From: Pleodorina starrii
Lineage: Eukaryota > Chlorophyta > Chlorophyceae > Chlamydomonadales > Volvocaceae
Length of the DNA: 64,000 nucleotides
Assembly: GCA_030267565.1 (NCBI GenBank)
Contig: BRXU01000073.1
Span: 1-64,000, forward strand
Reading direction: 5' to 3'
Translations under genes and position numbers: made by a program
Part shown: positions 36,738-45,607 of the stretch, one piece after another
Layout: each line of letters opens with the position of its first letter
Numbering within the stretch: the stretch's first letter is position 1
Notes under the pieces: model-generated
Seen by the model: only the letters and a program-made list of their open reading frames with translations
The model's database searches: none
What the model was told of the DNA's origin: nothing

Positions 36738-37505
36738 TCAGATCGCGGTGTAGCCGTTGTCGGCGAATAGATGGGCGCCGTTGACGAAGCTGGCGTCGTC
36801 GCTGGCCAGGAACAATGCGGCGCTCGCGACCTCCTCGGGGCGGCAAAGCCGGCCCTGGGCGGCGGCAATCATGCTTTCCGATACATCGACGCCCTGCTTG
36901 CCCAGCATCTCGATCTCGCGCAGGCCATGGGCGGTGGCGATGAAGCCGGGGCAGATCGCGTTCGCGCGGATGCCGCGGTCGCGGAACTCGACGGCCAGGG
37001 CGCGGGCGAACATGTGGCAGGCACCCTTGCTGGTGCAGTACAGCACCTCCATCGGTGTGCCGACCACGGCCGAGATCGACGAGGTGCAGATCACGCTGCC
37101 GCCGCCCGCCGCGATCATGCCGGGCAGCACCGCCCTGGTGACCAGGAACATGCTTTTCACGTTCACCGCCATGACGCGGTCCCATTCCTGCTCGCTGGTG
37201 TCCAGGAAGGGCAGGGCGGCCAGGATGCCCGCGTGGTTCATCAGCACGGTGACCGGGCCGAAGGCCGCCTCGACCGCCGCGACCGCGCCGGCCACCTGCG
37301 CCGCGTCGGACACGTCGGCGGGGGCGAAGATCGCCTGATGCCCCGCGTCGCGCAGGCGCTGCGCCACCGCCTCGCCCTGGCTTGCCGGCAGGTCCACGAT
37401 GCCGACCCGCGCGCCCTCGGCCGCGAAGCGTTCTGATGCGGCCAGCCCGCAGCCGCCAGCCCCGCCAGTGATAAGGGCGGTCTTGCCCTGCAAACGTCCT
37501 GTCAC
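36738..37505 (-). CDS. Short-chain dehydrogenase/reductase
   Basis: The 255-residue SDR has TGGAGGCG near 14 for NAD(P), an NHAG motif near 90, catalytic serine in CTSSIS and the YCTSK pair, and an ICPGFI loop. The canonical NNAG reads MNHAG, a mild variant. The start is GTG at 37505 with GGGAGGA five to six bases upstream. It is the first gene of the SDR-oxidase-eutH unit, divergent from the LuxR-type regulator. Together the two oxidoreductases suggest stepwise oxidation of a polyol or amino alcohol; this is inference. Confidence 0.85.
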   Translation of the reverse strand: MTGRLQGKTALITGGAGGCGLAASERFAAEGARVGIVDLPASQGEAVAQRLRDAGHQAIFAPADVSDAAQVAGAVAAVEAAFGPVTVLMNHAGILAALPFLDTSEQEWDRVMAVNVKSMFLVTRAVLPGMIAAGGGSVICTSSISAVVGTPMEVLYCTSKGACHMFARALAVEFRDRGIRANAICPGFIATAHGLREIEMLGKQGVDVSESMIAAAQGRLCRPEEVASAALFLASDDASFVNGAHLFADNGYTAI

Positions 37506-37610
37506 GTCATCCTCCCTTGCCGGGCTTGCGCGCCCGGCCGTTTTCCCGTGTGAATGGCCAAAGGGTCCGGTCTCTCCCATGGCCGGATGGGAAAAGCCTA
37601 GGGAGGTGGG

Positions 37611-38432
37611 GTGGAAATTCCATATGGCGAAAGTCATATGATCGGCGCGCGGACGGCGCAGGCGGTCGCCGGGCTGTTCGCGTCTGTCGGCACATCCGGC
37701 TATGGCGCGGCGCTGGACCGGCTGACCCGGATCGGCGCCGGTTTCGACATGAGCTGCATCTTCGGCTTTTCGGCGACCCGCCCCCCGGTGGTGATCCATG
37801 ACGGCTACAGCGAGACGGTGGACCGCCGGGCGCTGCGGTCCTATCTGCGCGGCGCCTATCAGCTGGACCCGTTCTATGCGGCCTGTATCGCGCAGCCGCT
37901 GCGCCCGGGGCTGTGGCGGATGCGCGACCTGGCCCCCGACGCCTATTACGACGCCGGCTTTTCCGGCTCGCACGAGGTGCATCCCTGCATCTCGGACCAG
38001 GCCGGCACGCTGGTCGAGGAGATCGGCTATGTCCTGCCGCTGCCGGACGGCTTTGCGGCCACCTATTCGCTGATGCGCAATCGCGGCGGAGCCCTGTTCG
38101 ACCAGCCCGAGATCGACCGGCTGCACGGGCTGATCCCGATCGTCGCGGCAAGCCTGCGCCTGCATTGGACCATGCTCGGCTCGGACAGCCGGCCCGTCAC
38201 GAGCCCGGACCCCGACGAGGTGTTCCGCACCGCCTTCGCCAGCCTGACGCCGGCCCAGCACGCCGTGACCAAGCTGATCCTGCGCGGCCACAGCAACATC
38301 TCGATCGCCGGCAACCTCGACATCACCGAGGGCACGGTCAAGCAGCACCGCTACAACATCTACAGACGCCTGGGCATTTCCAGCCAGTCCGAGCTGTTCC
38401 AGCGGTTCATAGACCATCTCGGCGGGCAATGA
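37611..38432 (+). CDS. LuxR-type transcriptional regulator
   Basis: The 273-residue protein ends in a LuxR/FixJ helix-turn-helix (about residues 206-262, LTPAQHAVTKLILRGHSN then ITEGTVKQHRYNIYRRLG). The N-terminal 200 residues have no receiver or clear autoinducer domain that I recognise and probably sense a metabolite. GTG at 37611 has GGGAGG four bases upstream; ATG at 37638 lacks one. It is divergent from the SDR-oxidase-eutH unit, which it probably controls. Confidence 0.82.
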   Translation: MEIPYGESHMIGARTAQAVAGLFASVGTSGYGAALDRLTRIGAGFDMSCIFGFSATRPPVVIHDGYSETVDRRALRSYLRGAYQLDPFYAACIAQPLRPGLWRMRDLAPDAYYDAGFSGSHEVHPCISDQAGTLVEEIGYVLPLPDGFAATYSLMRNRGGALFDQPEIDRLHGLIPIVAASLRLHWTMLGSDSRPVTSPDPDEVFRTAFASLTPAQHAVTKLILRGHSNISIAGNLDITEGTVKQHRYNIYRRLGISSQSELFQRFIDHLGGQ

Positions 38433-38494
38433 CGGCCGCTGGCCTGCTCAGCCGGGATGCGCCCCCGCGTGACCGGGCAAGCCGCCCGGCCGGA

Positions 38495-39076
38495 TCAGGC
38501 CGCGCCGACCGGCTTGGTGAACAGGATCCATTCGCCTGCATCGACCTTCCAGTCGCCCTTGACGACCGGGCGGCGGGCGACCTGCCGATAGCCCTTCGCC
38601 GTGTAAAGGCGCAGCGCGTCCCGATGCGTGTCCGCGGCGATCAGGCTGATGGTGTCGTGACCGGCGGCGGCCGCGACGGATTCGGCATAGGCCAGCAAGG
38701 CGCTGCCCAGTCCCTTGCCGCGAAACCCGCCGTCGGTGGCCAGCACGTTCAGGTACCACGACCCCGGCGCCAGCGCCTCAAGCTCCAGCAGCGGCACGAA
38801 GATCGGCGGCGTGTCCGGGTCGACCGGGCCGGGCGCCGGCTCGGCCGCATAGCCGAGCAGGCAGGCCGCGACGGTGCCGTCGACCTCGGCCAGCCAGGCG
38901 TTGCGATAGGAGAAGTTCCCCGTCTCGCGCGCGGCACGTTCCCGTCCCAGCGCCCAGGGGTCGCCCTCGGGGCCGACCGACTTGCGCCAGAAATGCAGCG
39001 GCAGGTCGTCCGCCGCCATGTTGATGAAGCGCACCAGATCGGCGGCGTCCGATGCCCTTGCCCTGCGGATCTCCAT
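38495..39076 (-). CDS. GNAT-family N-acetyltransferase
   Basis: The 193-residue protein has the GNAT fold with the acetyl-CoA loop GFRGKGLGSALLAYAE near residues 125-140 and a C-terminal strand DALRLYTAKGYRQVARRP. The substrate is unknown. It converges on the LuxR-type regulator and diverges from the cupin gene. Confidence 0.85.
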   Translation of the reverse strand: MEIRRARASDAADLVRFINMAADDLPLHFWRKSVGPEGDPWALGRERAARETGNFSYRNAWLAEVDGTVAACLLGYAAEPAPGPVDPDTPPIFVPLLELEALAPGSWYLNVLATDGGFRGKGLGSALLAYAESVAAAAGHDTISLIAADTHRDALRLYTAKGYRQVARRPVVKGDWKVDAGEWILFTKPVGAA

Positions 39077-39249
39077 GCCTGTTTCCCGTTCCTGCCTGCG
39101 CCCCTTGCGCGCCTCAGTCTTTGACGATCTGGCGGCCGCTCGCCAGCCCCTTCGGCAATCATGCGCCCCCTCCGATCGTCTGGCTTGCGCGCCGCGCGGG
39201 GGCCGCCTACCAAGATCGGTGATCCACGCGGCGCCTTACGAGGACAGAC

Positions 39250-39603
39250 ATGAGCGACACGGTTTTCCGCTTTCCCGAGCCGGGCCCCGAGCCCATCACC
39301 ACCGATCTGGAGGGCTGGACCAAACGCGAGGGCAACCCGACCATGCGCTACTGGGTGCAGCACAGCTCGGCCGACGGCAGCATGATCTCGGGCACCTGGG
39401 AGGCGACGACCGGCACCTGGCATGCAAGCTATCAGTTCTACGAATTCGTCCACCTGATCGAGGGCCGCATCACCATCACCCCCGAGGGCGGCGAACCCGT
39501 CACGCTGACGCCCGGCGACGCCTTCGTGGTCGAGCCGACGTTCAAGGGCACCTGGACCATCGAGGAGCCGGTGCGCAAGCACTTCGCCATCAAGCTGAAA
39601 TAA
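39250..39603 (+). CDS. Small cupin-domain protein (DUF861/cupin_3 type)
   Basis: The 117-residue protein is a single beta-barrel cupin: YEFVHLIEGRITITPEGG near 62-79 and LTPGDAFVVEPTFKGTWTI near 86. Such proteins include EutQ-like and ureidoglycine-aminohydrolase-like folds, but the metal ligands here are incomplete and the function is open. It is followed eight bases after its stop by the amidohydrolase gene, forming a two-gene operon. Confidence 0.8.
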   Translation: MSDTVFRFPEPGPEPITTDLEGWTKREGNPTMRYWVQHSSADGSMISGTWEATTGTWHASYQFYEFVHLIEGRITITPEGGEPVTLTPGDAFVVEPTFKGTWTIEEPVRKHFAIKLK

Positions 39604-39611
39604 GCGCGGCC

Positions 39612-41273
39612 ATGCCCGGCGCCGATCTGATCCTGACCAACGCCCGCGTCCTGACCATGGACCCGGACCGCCCCCGCGCCGAGGCCGTGGCCCTGGCCGG
39701 CGAACGCATCCTGGCGGTCGGCGGCACGGCCGAGATCGCCGCGCTGGCCGGGCCGGGGACGCGGGTCATCGACGCCGGAGGGCGCACGCTGCTGCCCGGG
39801 TTCTTCGAGGGGCATGTGCATGTCGGGCTGGGCGGAGCGGACCTGACGCATCTGCACATCGGCCACCTGCACGGGGCCGAGGCGGTCGGCGCCGCCTTTC
39901 GCGCCTTCGCCGCCGCGAACCCCGACGCGGCCCTGCTGATGGCGCAAGAGGCGCATTACGGCATCCTCGGGCATCCCGCCTCGCGCCACGATCTGGACGC
40001 GATGATCGCGGACCGGCCCATTGCCATGATGTCGCCGGACCTGCACACGGTCTGGGCCAATACCGCCGCGCTGCGGGCGGCCGGGCTGCTCAATGGCGCG
40101 AATATGCCGCATGGCCATGAGGTGGTCATGGGCGCGGACGGCCTCGCCACCGGCGAATTGCGCGAATTCGAGGCCTTCGGCCCGCTGATCGCCTTTGCCG
40201 GCGAGGGCCGCATCAACCTGGGCATCGCCACCGGCGAGGAACCCGACCCCGCGCCCACCCCGGCCGAGCGCGCCGCCGACAAGGCGCTGCTGCTGAAGGG
40301 GATGGAGCATTGCGCCGCGCATGGGGTGACCAGCCTCGTGAACATGGACGGCAACCGCTATACGCTGGAGCTGCTGGCCGAGATGCGGGCCGAGGGGCGC
40401 TTGGCCCTGCGCGTCAAGGTGCCGTTCCATTTCAAGCCGCATATGGAGCTTGAGGCGCTGGAGCGCGCATCGCGCATGGCGGCGGATTTCGACGATGACT
40501 GGATCAGTTCGGGCTTCGTCAAGCTGTTCATGGACGGGGTGATCGACAGCCGCACCGCCTTCCTGCTGCGCGACTATCCCGACCAGCCCGGCCATCGCGG
40601 GCAGCCGCTGTTCGCGGATTTCGACCGCATCGCCACCGAGATCGACCGGCGCGGCCTGCAGATCGCCGTCCATGCCATCGGCGACGGCGCGGTCCGCGCG
40701 GTGATCGACGGCTATCAGGCGGCGCGCGCCGCCAACGGCCCCCGCGACAGCCGCCACCGCATCGAGCACATCGAACTGATCGACCCCGCCGACGTGCCCC
40801 GGTTGGGCGCCTTGGGCATCACCGCCAGCCTGCAACCGCCGCATGCGCCGGGAGCGATGGATTTCCCGCTGCAACCGACCCTGTCGCGGATCGGCGCGGA
40901 CCGCTGGCCGGATGCCTACCTGTGCCGCAGCCTGGCCGAGGCCGGCGCCGCCATCGCCTTTTCCAGCGACTGGCCGGTGGCCGATGTCTCGGTCCTGCGC
41001 GGCATTGCGGCGGCGCTGACGCGCTCGCCTTATGACGGCGCCCGCGACGAGCGGCTGTCCCTGGCCGAGGTGCTGCACGCCTATACGGCGGGCGGCGCCT
41101 GGGCGGCGCACCGCGACCATGTCACCGGAACGCTGCGCCCGGGGCTGGCCGCCGACCTCGTGCTGCTGGGCGGCGACATCGAGGCCGTGGAGCCGGCCCG
41201 GATCTCCGATCTGGGCGTGGCCCTGACGATCTGCGGCGGCCGCATCATCCACGAGGCCGGCATGTCGGGCTGA
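39612..41273 (+). CDS. Amidohydrolase (YtcJ-like metal-dependent hydrolase)
   Basis: The 553-residue protein has the small beta-sandwich start (LILTNARVLTMDPDRPRAEA), the metal-binding HVHVG near 73, IAVHAIGDGAVR near 357, HRIEHIEL near 381 and a late FSSDWPVADV near 456, the typical order of YtcJ-type amidohydrolases. The family hydrolyses amides or related bonds; the substrate is unknown. The ATG at 39612 follows the cupin stop by eight bases. Confidence 0.87.
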   Translation: MPGADLILTNARVLTMDPDRPRAEAVALAGERILAVGGTAEIAALAGPGTRVIDAGGRTLLPGFFEGHVHVGLGGADLTHLHIGHLHGAEAVGAAFRAFAAANPDAALLMAQEAHYGILGHPASRHDLDAMIADRPIAMMSPDLHTVWANTAALRAAGLLNGANMPHGHEVVMGADGLATGELREFEAFGPLIAFAGEGRINLGIATGEEPDPAPTPAERAADKALLLKGMEHCAAHGVTSLVNMDGNRYTLELLAEMRAEGRLALRVKVPFHFKPHMELEALERASRMAADFDDDWISSGFVKLFMDGVIDSRTAFLLRDYPDQPGHRGQPLFADFDRIATEIDRRGLQIAVHAIGDGAVRAVIDGYQAARAANGPRDSRHRIEHIELIDPADVPRLGALGITASLQPPHAPGAMDFPLQPTLSRIGADRWPDAYLCRSLAEAGAAIAFSSDWPVADVSVLRGIAAALTRSPYDGARDERLSLAEVLHAYTAGGAWAAHRDHVTGTLRPGLAADLVLLGGDIEAVEPARISDLGVALTICGGRIIHEAGMSG

Positions 41274-41393
41274 AGGCGCGTTGAACGCCGCCGCGATGCC
41301 GGGGCCGCGCCCGCAAGGATCAGCCCCCTGGCCGGGGCCCGACGCCCGGCGCCCGCGCTGGCCAGCATGATGGCACCGCCGGGCACGCCCGCA

Positions 41394-43094
41394 TCAGGCC
41401 AGCTCCCGCTTTTCGGCCAGCAGGCCCTTGAGGATGGCCCAGCAGGCGCCCAGCAGCACCAGCGTGAAGGGCAGGCCGGTCGAAACCGCCATCGCCTGCA
41501 GCGCCGCGAGCCCTCCGCCCAGCAGCAGCGCAATGGCGACCAGCCCCTCGAAGCTGCACCAGAAGATGCGCTGCGGCACCGGCGCATGGATCTTGCCGCC
41601 CGCCGCGATGGTGTCGATCACCAGCGAGCCGGAATCCGAGGAGGTGACGAAGAACACGATCACCAGGACGATGCCGATGAAGCTGGAAATCGCGGTCAGC
41701 GGCAGCTGCGACAGCATCTGGAACAGCTGCAGTTCCAGCGCCGCATCGGTCACGCCCGAAAAGCCGGCCAGCGTCTCGGAAATCGCGGTGCCACCAAAAG
41801 CCGTCATCCACAGGACCGAGATCAGCGAGGGCACGATCAGCACCGCGGTCAGGAACTGCCGCACGGTCCGCCCGCGCGAGACCCGGGCGATGAACATGCC
41901 GACAAAGGGCGACCAGCTGATCCACCAGGCCCAGTAGAAGGCGGTCCAGCCATGGCGAAAGTTGTCGTCGCTGCGCCCGAACGGATTGGACAGCGGCAGG
42001 ATCTTGGCGCCATAGGCGGCCAGATTGCCGAAAAAGCCGGTCAGGATCTGCCAGGTCGGCCCGGTCAGGATCACGAAAAGCAGCAGCACGACCGCCAGGA
42101 TCATGTTGATCTCGGACAGGCGCTTGACCCCTTTCTCAACGCCCAGCACCACCGAGGCGGTGGCGACGGCGGTGATGATGACGATCAGCACGATCTTGGA
42201 CGTGTCCGACGCGCTCCAGCCGAACAGGAAGCCGAAGCCGGCGGTGGCCTGCTCGGCGCCGATCCCCAGCGAGGTAGCCAGCCCGAAGAGCGTCGCCATC
42301 ACCGCCAGCACATCGACGACATGGCCCGGCCAGCCCCAGACCCGCTCGCCCAGGATCGGATAAAAGACCGAGCGCAGCGTCAGCGGCAGCCCCTTGTTAT
42401 AGGCAAAGAGCGCCAGCGCCAGCGCCACCACCGCATAGATCGCCCAAGGGTGCAGACCCCAGTGGAAGATCGTCGCGGCCATCGCCAGCCGGCGGGCGCC
42501 CAGTTCGTCGCCCGGCGCGCCGTCCAGCGGCGCCCAGTCGGTGCGGACCCCGTTTTCGACCACCGGCCCGCCCAGGGCGGCGGTGAAATGGCCCAGCGGC
42601 TCGCTGACGCCATAGAACATCAGGCCGATGCCCATGCCCGCGGCAAAAAGCATGGAAAACCAGCCCGACAGGGTGAAATCCGGCGTCGCCTCGGGGCCGC
42701 CCAGCCGGACCGAGCCCAGCGGCGACAGGATCAGGCCAAGGCACAGCAGCACGAAGACATTGCCGGCGATCAGGAAGAACCAGTCGAAATTGCTGGTGAC
42801 CACGTCGCGCAGGCCGGCAAAGAAGGGCCCCAGCACCGAGGGGAACAGCAAGGTCGCCCCGGTGAACAGCACGATGGCCGCGGCCGAGATCATGAAGACC
42901 GGGTTGTGGATGTCATAGGCGACGGGCTTCACGCCCTCGATATTGTCCTGGCCGATCTCGTATTCGGTCGAGATGATCTCGGTGGGGCCCTCGGGCAGCG
43001 GCAGGGCCTCGATACCGGCGCTGCCATCCTGCTGGCCGGCCAAGGCGTCGCGTTCCGTCTGCGTCTTGTCGTCGGACGGGCTTGATTGTGACAT
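41394..43094 (-). CDS. BCCT-family betaine/carnitine/choline transporter
   Basis: The 566-residue protein has twelve membrane helices and the BCCT tryptophan box (FYWAWWISWSPFVGMFIARVS, shown as 20 of its residues at about 330-350). MFYGVSEPLGH near 154 is also typical. It imports a quaternary amine with sodium or protons. The ATG at 43094 has AAGGGA upstream; a longer in-frame start at 43109 is less likely. A quaternary-amine substrate fits the methylated-amine catabolism elsewhere in the window, but this is inference. Confidence 0.9.
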   Translation of the reverse strand: MSQSSPSDDKTQTERDALAGQQDGSAGIEALPLPEGPTEIISTEYEIGQDNIEGVKPVAYDIHNPVFMISAAAIVLFTGATLLFPSVLGPFFAGLRDVVTSNFDWFFLIAGNVFVLLCLGLILSPLGSVRLGGPEATPDFTLSGWFSMLFAAGMGIGLMFYGVSEPLGHFTAALGGPVVENGVRTDWAPLDGAPGDELGARRLAMAATIFHWGLHPWAIYAVVALALALFAYNKGLPLTLRSVFYPILGERVWGWPGHVVDVLAVMATLFGLATSLGIGAEQATAGFGFLFGWSASDTSKIVLIVIITAVATASVVLGVEKGVKRLSEINMILAVVLLLFVILTGPTWQILTGFFGNLAAYGAKILPLSNPFGRSDDNFRHGWTAFYWAWWISWSPFVGMFIARVSRGRTVRQFLTAVLIVPSLISVLWMTAFGGTAISETLAGFSGVTDAALELQLFQMLSQLPLTAISSFIGIVLVIVFFVTSSDSGSLVIDTIAAGGKIHAPVPQRIFWCSFEGLVAIALLLGGGLAALQAMAVSTGLPFTLVLLGACWAILKGLLAEKRELA

Positions 43095-43165
43095 GCGTCC
43101 CTTTCTCATTTTTGGTGCGATGGGGCGCCGAAAATTTCGACTTGGCGCCGATGCGCCTGGGGGAC

Positions 43166-43186
43166 GAAGAATTTCACAATTTCTTC
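43166..43186. promoter_or_regulatory. Inverted repeat upstream of the BCCT gene
   Basis: GAAGAA and TTCTTC are separated by nine bases in the divergent gap, about 75 bases before the BCCT start. A candidate operator; no known consensus is matched. Confidence 0.35.
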
Positions 43187-43284
43187 AGGATTGCCATCCG
43201 TCGTCGGCCCGGCCGTCCCCGCAGCGTGCCGCCTGAGCCCGGGACCGCGCGCATGACGCTGCGGAAGCTGATTGACTCGTCGTC

Positions 43285-43302
43285 TTACATGTTACATGTA
43301 AC
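43285..43302. promoter_or_regulatory. Candidate GntR operator upstream of the TRAP operon
   Basis: The perfect palindrome GTTACATGTAAC (43291-43302) is preceded by a second half-copy TTACAT (43285-43290), about 30 bases before the GntR start. Such palindromes in front of FadR-type genes are usually autoregulatory sites. Confidence 0.5.
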
Positions 43303-43332
43303 ACGCAACTCTTGCTTGGGGAGGAGCCAGAG

Positions 43333-44022
43333 ATGCCTGCCGGACCCGCCATGCGCATTGCGCAGCCGCCGTCGCTGGCGACGATGGTCGCGGAACGACT
43401 GCGCGACGCGATCATCGATGGCGAATTCACCCTGGGCGAGAACATTTCGGAGGAGCGCCTTTGCGCGGCCTTCGGGGTCAGCCGATCACCCGTCCGGGAC
43501 GCGCTGAACGCCCTGCAATTCACCGGCCTGGTCGAGGTGCGGCCCAAGCGCGGCAGCTTTGTCTTCAACCCGACCGAGGCGGATGTCGCCAGGCTTTGCG
43601 ACTATCGCTTCATGCTGGAACGCGAAGCGGCGCTGATGGCCGTGCGCGTCGCCAGGGACGATCTTGCGGCCGGGCTGGAGGCGGCGGTCGCGACCATGGC
43701 GCGGGCGCATGCCGACGGCGACCGCCGCGCCTATGGCCATGCCGACACCGCCTATCACGGCGTGTTCTTTGCCTGCTGCGGCAACAGCCTGGTGCGCGAC
43801 GCCTATCGCCTGGCCGAGGCGCAGCTGGCGACGCTGCGCACCCTGCTGACCGCGCCCTTCGACGAGCGCCGCGAATCCGGCCTGACCCAGCACCGCGACA
43901 TGGCCGAGGCGCTGCTCTCGGGCGACGAGGCGGGTTTCGCCGCCATGCTGAAGGTGCACGCCGACTGGAACGGGCGCCTGACCGCGGCCCTGCAATCGCA
44001 ACAGGAACGGAACCCCGGATGA
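43333..44022 (+). CDS. GntR-family (FadR subfamily) regulator of the TRAP catabolic operon
   Basis: The 229-residue protein has a winged helix at about residues 12-78 (ERLCAAFGVSRSPVRDALNA) and an FCD domain (about 85-220, with HADTAYHGVFFACCGNSLV). The ATG at 43333 is preferred because GGGGAGGAG lies about eight bases upstream; an in-frame TTG start at 43312 is less likely. Its stop overlaps the next start (ATGA), so it is the first gene of the operon it probably represses, acting at the palindrome at 43285-43302. Confidence 0.88.
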   Translation: MPAGPAMRIAQPPSLATMVAERLRDAIIDGEFTLGENISEERLCAAFGVSRSPVRDALNALQFTGLVEVRPKRGSFVFNPTEADVARLCDYRFMLEREAALMAVRVARDDLAAGLEAAVATMARAHADGDRRAYGHADTAYHGVFFACCGNSLVRDAYRLAEAQLATLRTLLTAPFDERRESGLTQHRDMAEALLSGDEAGFAAMLKVHADWNGRLTAALQSQQERNPG

Positions 44023-44888
44023 CGGATCAGGCCAGGACCCTGCGCGCCCTGCTGGCGCATGGACGCATCATCGCGGCGCCGGGCGCGCCCGACGCGCTGT
44101 CGGCGCGGCTGATCGCGCGCACGGGTTTCGACGCGGTCTACATGACCGGGCTTGGCGCCACCGCCAGCCGGCTGGGCGCGCCGGACCTGGGCCTGCTGAG
44201 CCAGACCGAGATGGCCGATCAGGCCCGCGCCATGGCCGCCGCCGCCGGGGTGCCGGTGATCGCCGACGCCGACACCGGCTATGGCGGGCCGCTGAACCTG
44301 CGCCGCGTCGTCGACGACTATGCCCGCGCCGGCATCGCCGCCTTCCATGTCGAGGACCAGCAGATGCCCAAGCGCTGCGGCCAGCTGTCGGGCGCGCGCC
44401 TGGTGCCGCCGGCCGAGGCCGAGGCCCGGCTGCGCGCCGCCGTCGCCGCGCGGGACGCCAGCGGCCGCGACATGCTGGTCATCGGCCGCACCGACGCGCT
44501 GGGGACCGAGGGCATCGAGGCCGCGCTGGAGCGCGCCCGCCGCTATGCCGGGGCGGGGGTGGACCTGACCTTCGTCGATGGCATCCGCACCATCGCCCAG
44601 GTCGAGGCGGTGGGCCGCGACCTGCCCGGACCCAAGGTCGTCAGCCTGGTCGACGGCACCGAGGCCGCCGGTCTGGACCTGGCCCGGTTGCAGGACATGG
44701 GCTTTTCGGTCTGCCTTTTCGCCATCACCACGCTGCTGGCCAGCCTGACCGCGCAGGCCGCGGCCTTGCAGCAGTTGCGCAGCACCGGCCGTATCCCCGC
44801 CGATGCCGAGGGCTTCGACTATGCCCGCTTCTCGGAACTGGTCGATCTGGCCGGGCACCAGGCCTTTGCCCATGAGTACGAGGCGTGA
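44019..44888 (+). CDS. Isocitrate lyase/PEP mutase-family carbon-carbon lyase
   Basis: The 289-residue barrel enzyme has the metal-binding DADTGYGG at 83-90 and KRCGQ at 118-122, where methylisocitrate and isocitrate lyases read KRCGH or KKCGH. The Gln replaces the usual His, which points away from methylisocitrate lyase and toward dimethylmalate lyase- or oxaloacetate-decarboxylase-like members; the exact reaction is unknown. It overlaps the regulator upstream and the SDR gene downstream by four bases each. Confidence 0.82.
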   Translation: MTDQARTLRALLAHGRIIAAPGAPDALSARLIARTGFDAVYMTGLGATASRLGAPDLGLLSQTEMADQARAMAAAAGVPVIADADTGYGGPLNLRRVVDDYARAGIAAFHVEDQQMPKRCGQLSGARLVPPAEAEARLRAAVAARDASGRDMLVIGRTDALGTEGIEAALERARRYAGAGVDLTFVDGIRTIAQVEAVGRDLPGPKVVSLVDGTEAAGLDLARLQDMGFSVCLFAITTLLASLTAQAAALQQLRSTGRIPADAEGFDYARFSELVDLAGHQAFAHEYEA

Positions 44889-45607
44889 GCGCGCCGGTCG
44901 TCCTGATCACCGGCGGCGCGGCGGGCATCGGCCTTGCGATCGCCCGCCGCGCGGCGGCCCGTGGCGCGCGGCTGTGGCTGTGGGACCGCAACCCTGACGC
45001 CCTGCGGGCCGCGCAATCCGAACTGGGTTCGCGCGCCCGGACCTTTGCGGTCGACCTCGCGGACGCGGACGCCATCGCCGGGGCCGAGGCCGCGCTGGCG
45101 GACCTGCCGCCGACGCATCTGGTGAACAATGCCGGCATCCTGGGCCGGGCCATGACGCTGGACGCCATGGAAGCCGCGGAAATCCAGCGGGTGCTGTCGA
45201 TCAACGTCACCGGCACGCTGCTGTCCAGCGCGGCCTTTCTGCGCGCGCGCGCCCCGCATCCGCAGGCGGCCATCGTCAACATGTCCTCGATCGCCGGAAC
45301 CAATGGCGGCGCGCCGGGCCATGCCGTCTATGGCGCGACCAAGGCGGCGCTGCTGGCGCTGACCTGCGCGATGGCCCGCGACCTGGCGCCCGAAATCCGG
45401 GTCAACGCGCTTGCGCCGGGGATCATCGACACGGACATCCAGAAAACCGTATTCGCCGACCGCGACGCGCTGCGGGCCGCGGCATCAGGCATTCCGCTGG
45501 GCCGGGTCGGCAGCCCCGACGAGGTGGCCGAGGCGGCGGAATGGCTGCTGTTCGCCGCCCCCTATGTCACCGGCGAAACCATTCGCGTCGGAGGAGGGCG
45601 CAAATGA
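44885..45607 (+). CDS. Short-chain dehydrogenase/reductase in the TRAP operon
   Basis: The 240-residue SDR has TGGAAGIG at 9-16, NNAGIL near 80, the serine of NMSSIAG and catalytic YGATK, and ALAPGIIDTD. It starts at GTG 44885, overlapping the upstream stop (GTGA), and overlaps the DctQ start. It probably oxidises or reduces a hydroxy or keto acid intermediate brought in by the TRAP system. Confidence 0.85.
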   Translation: MSAPVVLITGGAAGIGLAIARRAAARGARLWLWDRNPDALRAAQSELGSRARTFAVDLADADAIAGAEAALADLPPTHLVNNAGILGRAMTLDAMEAAEIQRVLSINVTGTLLSSAAFLRARAPHPQAAIVNMSSIAGTNGGAPGHAVYGATKAALLALTCAMARDLAPEIRVNALAPGIIDTDIQKTVFADRDALRAAASGIPLGRVGSPDEVAEAAEWLLFAAPYVTGETIRVGGGRK

